NCBI RefSeq assembly: GCF_026151205.1
Contig: NC_087076.1
Location: 16,773,919 to 16,837,918 of the forward strand
Length of the DNA: 64,000 nt
Origin: Bolinopsis microptera
Lineage: Eukaryota > Ctenophora > Tentaculata > Lobata > Bolinopsidae
Reading direction: 5' to 3'
The notes below the pieces were generated by a model. The model saw nothing but the letters and a program-made list of their open reading frames with translations, was not told where the DNA came from and did not search any database. A program made the position numbers and the translations under genes. This document shows, piece after piece, positions 1-9,600 of the stretch. How positions within the stretch are numbered: position 1 is the first letter of the stretch; each line of letters opens with the position of its first letter.

Positions 1-55
1 AACCCAAGAATTCCAGCGCCAACAGTATCACCATTAGAGTCCACCAGACTAAAAT
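1..55 (-). CDS. SRCR exon, 5' part, cut by window edge
   Basis: On the minus strand an acceptor (CCCAG) at 56-60 is followed by an open phase-1 segment that reads FSLVDSNGDTVGAGIL. This is the start of a scavenger receptor cysteine-rich domain and is nearly the same as the start of the SRCR exon at 526-819. It is the third recognisable exon of the gene whose signal-peptide exon lies at 1778-1844. The gene continues beyond the left edge, so its length and remaining domains are unknown. Confidence 0.6.
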   Translation of the reverse strand, partial: MLVWWTLMVILLALEFLG

Positions 56-215
56 CTGGGATTTGAATTCGTTAAAAATAGCCAACTCTAAACATTGATA
101 AATAATTTACGCTGTTTTGAGAAATTTAATCGAGATAATCATAATAAATAAGTTTTCCCCGGGAGAGTGGGGATGAATAATATTAGCAAATCTTAAAAGG
201 AAAGGATATTTCAAC

Positions 216-396
216 CTGGACACTTCCGGTTATCTTTTATGCAAGGTCGACTTTCAGACACTTCCCAACACAATCTGCACCACCATAAGCTGGAGCAGGT
301 GTTAGTACAAGTCCCTTGTTCTTGTTTGAGAACCTCCACAAAACTCTGAACAGTCTGACCACTGTCCAAAATCAGAGAAGCCACCATCAAGTAAAA
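216..396 (-). pseudogene. TSP1 exon with three frame-disrupting indels
   Basis: A thrombospondin type 1 repeat lies between two SRCR exons: GGFSDFGQWSDCSEFCGGSQ, then PAPAYGGADCVG, then SESRPCIKDNRKCP. These pieces sit in different frames. Comparison with a normal TSP1 repeat implies an extra G before the CT-N motif, an extra A before the P-A-P motif and a missing base after DCVG. The exon is 181 bp, not a multiple of three, although its neighbours are phase 1-1. The splice sites look intact (acceptor at 397-398, donor at 214-215). Either the exon is decayed or this copy carries sequence errors; the badly corrupted region further right makes errors plausible. Confidence 0.55.
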
Positions 397-525
397 CTGT
401 AAAAAAATAATGTTAATCTTGTGACTTTCTTGCATGACAAATTTATAGACTGTCATTTTATGACACCTTCAATTTTTATTCATTTTGAATGAAAATTTGG
501 ACACATGTTCATAAGATCGACTCAC

Positions 526-819
526 CAATCCCTTCACACTGTAGAAACACGTCTTCACTGTGACCACAATTGTCGTATAATGTAAATGAACACGAACTCC
601 ATTCACCGCTGCTGCATGAAACGTCGTCCAGAGTAATATCATAGTTTGACTGGATGTCCCACTTACTACCGGATGTCCACGTTATTTGACCAATATATCC
701 CATTTGACGACAAATAGCGTCAGCTGAGTAATCACTAAAACCATCGTCACAAACTGTTCCCTCATTGGTGATCAGCAACCTAAGAATTCCAGCGCCAACA
801 GTATCACCATTTGTATCTA
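526..819 (-). CDS. SRCR domain exon
   Basis: This 294-bp, phase 1-1 exon encodes a 98-residue scavenger receptor cysteine-rich domain. It includes GTVCDDGFSDYSADAICRQMGY, abbreviated here as the TVCDDGF and AICRQMGY motifs, then WDIQSNYDITLDDVSC and the closing DVFLQCEG. SRCR domains bind microbial or host ligands on secreted or membrane proteins. The donor GTGAGT lies at 524-525 and the acceptor used here (TATAG) at 820-821; both keep phase 1 with the signal-peptide exon upstream. The neighbours are a TSP1 exon and another SRCR exon, so this is an alternating SRCR/TSP1 protein. No membrane segment is visible in the part present. Confidence 0.8.
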
Positions 820-884
820 CTATACTAAACTCGGCGAATTCATTTCATAATTATATCACTCTAGATAGTCATGTCTCGTTATAA

Positions 885-1637
885 TTGCCTCCATCTCCCT
901 CTCCCTCACCCTCCTCCCCTCTCCCTCACCCCACTCCTCTCCCTCTCACTCTCCCTCTCCACTCCCCCTCTCCCTTCTCTCTCCTCCCGCTCACGCTCCC
1001 TCCTCCCGCCCCTCTCCCTCTCCCCTCGTCCCACCTCTCCCTCTCCATCTCCCCTCTCCCTCTCCCTCTCCCTCTCCCTCTCCCTTCTCCCCTCTCCTCT
1101 CCCTCTCCCTCTCCCTTCCCTCTCCCTCTCCCTCTCCCTCTCCCTCTCCCTCTCCCTCTCCCTCTCCCTCTCCCTCTCCCTCTCCCTCTCCCTCTCCCTC
1201 TCCCTCTCCCTCTCCCTCTCCCTCTCCCTCTCCCTCTCCCTCTCCCTCTCCCTCTCCCTCTCCCTCTCCCTCTCCCTCTCCCTCTCCCTCTCCCTCTCCC
1301 TCTCCCCTCTCCCTCTCCCTCTCCCTCTCCCTCTCCCTCTCCCTCTCCCTCTCCCTCTCCCTCTCCCTCTCCCTCTCCCTCTCCCTCTCCCTCTCCCTCT
1401 CCCTCTCCCCTCTCCCTCTCCCTCTCCCTCTCCCTCTCCCTCTCCCTCTCCCTCTCCCTCTCCCTCTCCCTCTCCCTCTCCCTCTCCCTCTCCCTCTCCC
1501 TCTCCCTCTCCCTCTCCCTCTCCCTCTCCCTCTCCCTCTCCCTCTCCCTCTCCCTCTCCCTCTCCCTCTCCCTCTCCCTCTCCCTCTCCCTCTCCCTCTC
1601 CCTCTCCCTCTCCCTCTCCCTCTCCCTCTCCCTGTAG
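885..1637. repeat. Polypyrimidine CCCTCT hexamer array in the first intron
   Basis: About 750 bp of nearly pure pyrimidine on the plus strand, mostly CCCTCT units and almost perfect from about 1037 to 1634; the minus strand is GAGAGG-rich. It lies in the intron between the signal-peptide exon and the first SRCR exon. The long open frames across it (Ser-Leu-Pro or Arg-Glu-Gly repeats) are by-products of the hexamer. A corrupted and longer counterpart sits at 24500-25960 in the duplicate locus. Confidence 0.95.
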
Positions 1638-1777
1638 ATTATATAATTTTATCAATTTATATAATTTTATCAATTATCGAGATAATATCTAGATAATTGA
1701 TAAAAATTATTATTTATATCAATTATATTGAGTAGCCAATAATCAACTAACATTAACAATGTAGTGATGTGTCAAAC

Positions 1778-1844
1778 CTGTTGTTCTTGCGATTTGTGGC
1801 CCGACAAAGATGAGAACAAGATAAGTCAGTAAGACTTTTTCCAT
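1778..1844 (-). CDS. Signal-peptide exon of SRCR/TSP1 protein
   Basis: A short minus-strand exon starts with ATG at 1844-1842 and reads MEKVLLTYLVLIFVGPQIAR plus three residues. It has a basic start, a hydrophobic core and a small-residue end, typical of a secretory signal peptide. It ends in phase 1 at a GT donor (1776-1777), which fits the phase-1 SRCR exon at 526-819. The same exon can be recognised, corrupted, at about 26958-27048. This supports reading both as starts of paralogous or allelic genes. Confidence 0.7.
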
Positions 1845-1944
1845 GCTTCTTTTCCAATTATTTGAGCAGAGATCAGATTTTCAAACCATCTGTGTATCCA
1901 TTCTGAAATTACTGGTTAGGACAGTTCTGCAAAGTGTATTGTGA

Positions 1945-3157
1945 AATGCATATGACCACAGATATAAGTGGGCCGTGGGTTTTTTTTTCTATACCGTACA
2001 CCTTTCGTTTTTATACTGTATATCAAGAGGTTTAACTGTACTTAAAACTGATGTTCTTTTTGGCCAGGTATACAAGTACTGTCACAGGTCACTACGTGTG
2101 AATAATGTTAAATATTTAATTCAGTGAATCAAAAAGAGAGAGCCAGTAAAAAATTAGCCATATAACTAGAGGGTAACCCTCTAGTTTCTAAAAAATTGAA
2201 TAACACTTGCTCTTGGTATTCGGAAGTTGGCACTGTCACTAAGATGTCTCATTTATTTTAACATTTTCTTCAATGAATTCACTAGTTTTAAATTCAACTG
2301 ATATGATTAAGCCTTTAGGTCACCCTATATCCTACTTATTTGGTCACTGACTATTTGGTCAATGGACAAATCCCCATCCAATCTGTGAAATTTCGGTTTA
2401 GGACATTCCATTTTCAATTTTTGAAAATGGTACAAAAATGAGACAATATAATATGATTTTTTCCTTTCTCCTTTGATCCATTCTCCAGGAATATAACTTC
2501 CAGCATCTCGAATGTATCTTATTGTATTTATAATGAAGTGAGATTTATTAGTATTTATAGTATTAGTAATAAACAAATTGCTCTGCAAAAATAAATTAAA
2601 GAGAATTAATAAATTGCCTAAAATTAAATAACAGCAAATGCTCGCCATTTCCTTTCTTGAGATAAAATCCCTGAATTTAGGGAAGACGAATATTCGCTCA
2701 ACACTCATTACCACGTTACTGACGAATGCAAACCAAAGCCCTAACTGCTAACCCAATCACTTGCCTACTTCCTTATATATCCATTTCATGCGATCAAAAT
2801 AATTTATCACCGATAATTCGTCAGGTAAGCATTTTATGTCCTGTTTGGTGATTCGGATCAGCGGTTAGAGATACGTCGAACGGTTTCAACTGTACCAGGG
2901 GCCGTTCAAAAATCCCAACATTCGAGTGTACAGAGTAGAGTGATTAAGCACGCTCAAAACAAAACAGATTAACAGTTATAAGGTCAAAAAATATTAAAGT
3001 CATCAGTCATTCATTTTAAAAATAGCCCAAAATTAAGTTATAAGAAACTGAGTAAGTTACGAACAATTCATAAAAATTTTATTACATATCATGCATAATA
3101 TAGTTTTTCTATAATATCTTCTTTCCCAATTTTCCACGATTTAATGGCTAATACTGT
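1945..3157. other. Intergenic DNA upstream of the SRCR/TSP1 gene
   Basis: No gene is recognised. The stretch would contain the promoter of the minus-strand gene starting at 1844 and the 3' flank of the metalloproteinase ending at 3158. The segment at about 2320-2540 is clearly similar to 28020-28240, so the similarity between the two loci extends well upstream of the start codon. The 129-codon open frame at 2325-2714 shows no family features. Confidence 0.5.
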
Positions 3158-3646
3158 TTAAGCAACACACCATCCGAAAATTCTGAAGAAATCTGGGGTG
3201 CTCACCCAACCTGTTCGAAGTTTATAATCGTCTCCCGGATAATAAACTCTGCTTATCGCAGCCTGAAAGAAAAAACCAAGCGTTTAATTGAATATAGTGT
3301 ACCTCATCTTTAGAATACCGAGAATATTAAGTCTTCAAATCCTATACAATTGTTAATTTGTAGGTTTATAACCTACCAAGACGCGCGCCGATATGGACTC
3401 GTCGACGGTCTTGATATTTATAATAATAATAATATTTGAAACAAATATTTTACGAGTATCACCCGTTAATTGTTAATATATAAATATAACTTTATTCAAC
3501 ACCTGCACTAAAGTGACTAAGTCTGAAGATACAAGAGATGATGAAACTGACAGCAAAATAAACGTTATTCTCACCTTGTTATTATCAAATATCATAACTT
3601 CCTTTTCCTCGGTGTCCCCTCGTGTCCTCATGTACTCATATGCCGC
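3158..3646 (-). CDS. Metalloproteinase exons 7-8, end of hemopexin domain
   Basis: Exon 7 (3575-3646) reads AAYEYMRTRGDTEEKEVMIF then DNNK; exon 8 (3158-3262) reads AAISRVYYPGDDYKLRTG and ends in IFGWCVA before a TAA at 3158-3160. The penultimate Cys is the expected partner of the Cys in the first blade. Both junctions are phase 0. The overall hemopexin region looks shorter than a standard four-blade propeller; a further exon may have been missed in the large introns. Confidence 0.82.
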
Positions 3647-6600
3647 CTGAAACTGGCTATCCCCCATTTCTTGACCAATAACATCTTTTCCATTTCCAAC
3701 TGTTGTGGTCTTGACTTGACGACCCTGGTAGCAGTGTATAAATTGATTTCAGTATCTAAGAAGACTGAAACAGTTGGAAATTCACTTACTAATAATTCCA
3801 CTCACTGTGTCAGGCTTCTTAGAAATCACAAAATTGATAAGGTGATGGGAGGTGATGGGCTCGGATTTCCTTAAAATTAAGGAAATCTTACAAACCATGT
3901 TACTTCTAATTTATAATATGCTATTTATCATACGGTAAATTGTTTACTGCAATGAGACGATAAGAGGACCAAAATAACTAATGACGATCCTGTCTAAGAG
4001 TTCAGGTATTACTACACTGTGATGATTACATTTACAGTCCAATAAACTAGAAAACCATATGTCAGCTAGTCTTTATATCCACCTTTATATCTACCTTTAT
4101 ACCTACCTTTCGGGTCCATGTCACTATATAATGTTTCGTAGGAGACACGACGAGCGTTGTTTTAGCGCAGATGTCCTTGTTACTTTTACACGGTCCCTTG
4201 TAGTGGTTGAAAGCAGATTTTACCCTGGTACCGGCAGGAAGGTTGAAGTATGACGACAAGGTTGCTGTTTGGCGGGGGAAAAGGACCATGTCCCATTCGT
4301 AAATCAATACCTTGTCTTTAATGATGAGAACAACGAATTTCCCTGCTGAAATCGATGTATTTAAGAAGCCACAAAAATGCTTTATATTCATAATTGATCA
4401 TGATAATGGTCTGCAATACCATTGTTATATTATAATTAATACGTATTTTAAAACGTGTAGTATTGCACAGTGTACAACTACAAAGTTGTACCAGACTACA
4501 ATTAATACAATACTAAACTCTGGTTCTTTTATTTGTTTTACCCCTATTAGTAAATATGATTTTGGTAACTAACTATCAAACGCAGCATCAACTACACCAG
4601 TGGCCCCTTGAAAGACCTCGGCTGTTCGTTTTGGATAGCCACCTTGCATAGCTAATGATGTTGCATCGTACCTGGGCGTTTTAAACTTTATTCTTTAAAT
4701 TTTATCCGATAGATTAATGAACAACTCCAAAAATTAGACACAAATTTCACATTATAATTATATGGGGTCTGAGCCCTGAAATTTGAAATATTTCGTTTTG
4801 ATTATTGTGTCTGCAGAAAATTTCCTTACTCTCCGTAAATCCAGTATTGACTTACATCCAAGTATAACCGTGCGAGATGAGGAATATTTTGTCGTTTTGT
4901 GGAGAGATCTTCCTGTCGTAGAAGTATAAAGCTGCATCGATAGAATCAAGGCAGTTACTGGGGTAAGGCAGTCGGGCATCGTATTGAACAGTTTCAGCGA
5001 GCCCCTTGATATCTTCATAGTCAAGACTGGTCGAACGGGGTGGAATAGCTGACCCTAACCGTTGTTTTACTACCTCGCCTGCCGTATTATACAACATGTT
5101 AACTTGTCTTTTCTTTAAAATATATAGCTAAGAATAGCGGAAAAGAAAAGGTTGAAAATAACTTTAGAATCTGAAAAGAAAGCTAAATATACGCTCTTGT
5201 ACATATTTTGTCAACAAGACTAATCCTATTCAGTATATTTATTCGACCGGAAATTGCGAAAACGGACTTAATTTTGAACGGACATTAAAATAAACGCTTG
5301 AAGGCATTCATTAATACATTTAATTTAAATTTAACTACCTTGTCGGAATTTATTTCAACGGGCATTCAAATGAACGCTAGAGCTTCCAGCGTCCAATTAA
5401 TGTCCGTTCAAATAAAGTCCGATAAGGTAATCATTTAAACCGCAAAAATGGGCCAATCTCCGGCCTCTTTCACTTTAAGCTTATACTAAACCCTCAGTCA
5501 TGACGGAATTGCTTCTCTGCTGTACAAGTGTGTTGACTTGGACACTACTTTACTATCTCTGTTCAACAACATGCTAGCTACTGGTAAAGCCCGGAAGAGC
5601 TTCTTGTCACTGCCATTCTTCCTATACCCAAAGGAGCTAAAAAGTTCTGTCCTGAAAATAGCAGAGGCATCTCCATCCTCCCTGTTGCCACGAAAATCTA
5701 CAACAGGCTGCTTCTAAACCGAATCAGGAGCCACATAGAACCTCGCCTCCGATACAACCAGAATGGCTTCCGGCCTGGAAGAGGTACTCGTGAACAGATT
5801 CTGGCTCTTAGACGTATCATCGAAGAGGTTGTGAACTTCCAGCTTCCTTGTGTCATCTCCTTTATTGACTTCTCAAAGGCCTTTGATTGCATCTTCAGAT
5901 CGCATCTTCCCGACATCCTGGCTTCCTACGGCTTTCCTAAAAAAATCATAAAAGCCATTATGTCACTCTACATCAACACCAAGGCTAAAATCATGACCCC
6001 TGAAGGTATAACCTTAGAATTCCTTACCAACCTCGGAATTCTCCAGGGCGATGTTCTTGCACCTCTCATTTTTATCATCGTCCTGGATTTCATACTAAGA
6101 CTAGCAATAGGGCCACGTGATGGGTTTAAAGTTGGAAGTAACTACATTGCTGATTTGGACTTCGCCGATGACCTAGCAACAATTACTGACAGCTTCAGCG
6201 AAAATGGCCGCCTTTGCCAAAGCATTTCTGACATAGCAGCCCGTTATGGTCCCCTTATTAACATCGGAAAGACCAAATACATGTCCTATAACATCCCGCG
6301 ACCTGTCAACTCAGACGATAGAGTCTTTATTAACGGCAACCCTTTAGAAGAAGTTCATGACTTTAAGTACCTAGGATCCTTTATAGCCTCAACAAGCAGA
6401 GACATCAATGTCAGGAAAGGCCTCGCATGGAAAGCTTTACAAAGTCTAGATGCTTTTTGGAAATCTAATATGTCCAGGAAGATCAAGACTAAGATTTTTC
6501 GAACTGCAGTAGAACCTGTTCTGCTGTATGGTGCAGAAACCTGGTCTCTTAAAAAGGCTGATATCAGAGCACTAGACGGTGTTTATACTAGAATGCTACG

Positions 6601-9600
6601 AAGGGTCTTTGGTATCTCATGGAAATCACATACACCTAACTCCGTTCTTTACGGAAAGATTCCATCGGTGACAGATACTATAAAGACACGAAGACTTCGT
6701 TTTGCAGGACATGTCTACCGTCTACAGGACCAACCTGCTCAACGACTACTTTTCTGGCAACCATCCTATGGCCAGCGTTATCGAGGACGACCACATAAGA
6801 CCTTCCCGGACGTCCTACTTGAAGACACTGGAATGGAACCTGACCAGCTGTGTTTACTCATGTGTGATAGGGATAAATGGAGAGAAGCGTTGACACGAAA
6901 CTCGTTCCAGATTTCATCTGGATCGACCTAGGCAGGAAACCCTCAGTAAAATCAAACTCACCTACTAAAGAAATATACAGTCAACACCAAACCATATGCT
7001 GGGCGATTGAAAAAATAATCGCACAATCGATATAACATTACAAAAATACTGAATAGTGAATAGTATTAGTGATTCTACGATATATCTTACCGTACTGCAC
7101 TGAAATAGCATCAATGTCATCCTCATCAAGTGCTACCACATTGTAAGCTTTTTCGTGTTCGTACCTTAAAATGATCAAATTATAGGATGAAAACACATTT
7201 GACATGATAATCTACGCTAAATGACTTGTGATCATACACATCATGTATGCAGACATGTCAAAATCAAAGATTTTTCAAGAAAGAAGATTTTTCAATTTAC
7301 AAGACATCAATACTATTACTAATACTCAAATAGAAACTAACTTTTCGTTCATGACGGCATCATGAAGCGACGAATGTTTTAGACCTAGAGCATGACCAAT
7401 TTCGTGGAGAGCGACGTAAAACAAACTTGTTTTCCCTGCGTCTTGTTTTTTCACGGAATAAGTCTCAAAGTTGTTGAAATGAATTTCTCCATTGACTGGG
7501 ACAAACGCGTGGGCCTTTTCAACACCAGCACCGTGAAACACCTTACCATCAGCGTGCCGATTATCGTTCATGAACATGAAAATAATGTCAGTGCTATGGA
7601 CGTCTGATGGATTTGCTTCTTGAAACTCGATTCCATTTCCTGCGTACACCTCGATTGCTCTGATCACTTCTCTCCGAGTAAGCTCCTCTCCTAAAGGAGA
7701 GAATCGTAAGTTTATCATACAATCCTCGATTTAATCATTATACCAGAAAAACCCTCATTTTCTATTTCAACACTCAACAGTCGGATTGGTCGGCTGATAT
7801 ACAGGGTGGCCCATAAAACACTACCCATCCTTATCTCTTAAAATTGTTACAGGTTGCTGAGATCTTGCAAATTATTTTATTTCAGAATGGAAAAGCGCCA
7901 TAACTTACGTTCTGATTAATATTTTTGCTTAAAATTTTTAGAGAATGTCAATCATAATTAGACACAAGTTCGTGCCAAGTTTTGCGTGAGTCTGAGCTTG
8001 TCTGTCAACGTTAGCCCCTGAGCGTGCTAGCTTTAATTTCTCACCCAGAACTGTTTGCAATGGTCAATAGGAACCACCAAAAAAAATCCAGGGTAAAAAA
8101 ATTAAAAAACCACCGATTTATTTATGTTTTACCAATTCTATTCACCATGATCCATCGCACATTCCATGTGAGAAGAACGATATCAACAAGCAGGAAGGAT
8201 CATCTGTGATAGTCCTTATCAGTTAAATAACTTGCCACAAAGGTTTAGCTACTTGTTATTAACATTCTGTGAAATTTAGAAGCAAAAATATTTATCAGAA
8301 CATAAGTTATGCCACTTTTTGTTTTAAAAATACTTTGCAAGATCTCAGCGACATGTAACAATTTTAAAAGATAAGGATGGGTAGTGTTTTATGGGCCATC
8401 CTGTATAATTTCGATGTTACGATCAATCAATAAAGGATGATTCCCGCAATTTTCTTTTCAAAATATGATCCGTTGTCGACCAAATGATCAATAATAAAGT
8501 TCAATAATAGTGCATTTTACCTAAACTTGCCATCATCATGATATTTGAAACTTACCTAGATTTGAGCTGTGGTTGAGAAAGGTGTAAGTTATTGATTTTC
8601 CATTAGGATACCATCTGAAATTAGACAAAGCGTACCGCTTAGCTCTTAGTCTTCCTCCTGTGTTTGATACGTGGTCCTGGTTCCTAGTACATATCCTGGA
8701 TGTTAGAATCTTTATCTTGTGATTTAGGTAATTCGAGCCTCCCAGCGTGAACAAGACGACTGAAGAATCTGCGTCCAAATTTGTGGCAAACTCGAACACT
8801 CTTTTTCCATTAACTGCGATGGATGCTTTTTTTGGTTTGACGGTCAGTCTAATCTTAAAACGATGAGCAATTCTTTGATCATGGTCAAAATATACGTAGG
8901 GTGGTTTTCTGTTAGCAGGCTTTCTACGTCCTCGAGTATAAATTCCATATCTAAAGGAAAGTCGTTCGTTTTGACGCTCGTGATTTACCATCACGTAGAT
9001 GGATTGATGAGTTACTTGATTGTGGTTAAAGGCGATTCCTATATGAGACTGTGATTTGCTTTTTGCACCAAACTCGACGTCAAACTCAAAATAATAGTTG
9101 TCATTGTTTTCCCAAATTTCATTTCTGGTTCCATCAGCCAATCTATTTGGATATTGAGTGCAAATGTTCAACACACTATCATTATCAAGAATGCAGGGGT
9201 CTCTTGAATTGCTATCACTTTCAATCACACCCTCTCCCTCTTCACATTTGAACGTTCCCATCTCGTCCTTGAAGGAAGTGTCACGGTTTCCACACCTTTC
9301 AGACGTCATAACTTCAGCTTCTTTTCTGATATTTCACCGGTCTCCGGAAATCCATTAAATCTCTGAAATGCCTTTATGGCCTCAACAAAAGAGTCTTGAT
9401 CAATGCCTTGGTTCATCGGTTGTTCTTCAATTTCTTCTGTTTTAGATTCAACCTGCTCCGAATTCTTCTTCTTTTTTATTTTGCTTTTCGAAACACCTAT
9501 GTCGAAAAACCCATTATATGTAAAGTAGCCAAGTAGATTAGGCTTCTCTCTGTTCTCCGTGTATTCTTTTTCCTTTACCTTGACTGACTTTACAGGCAGC

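Noticed and set aside
820-843. Apparent loss of the SRCR acceptor (CAG changed to CCG relative to the exon at 1-55)
   Set aside because: A nearby TATAG acceptor at 820-821 restores phase 1 with the signal-peptide exon, so the exon is still usable.
871-1692. Long Ser-Leu-Pro and Arg-Glu-Gly open frames on both strands
   Set aside because: They are produced by the CCCTCT hexamer, which has no stop codon in any frame; the tract lies in an intron.
2325-2714. 129-codon minus-strand frame
   Set aside because: No domain, and the similar copy at 28020-28240 gives no independent support for coding because of its poor quality.
9300-9312. Programmed frameshifting in the metalloproteinase
   Set aside because: No slippery heptamer is present at the overlap; sequence error or mutation is simpler.
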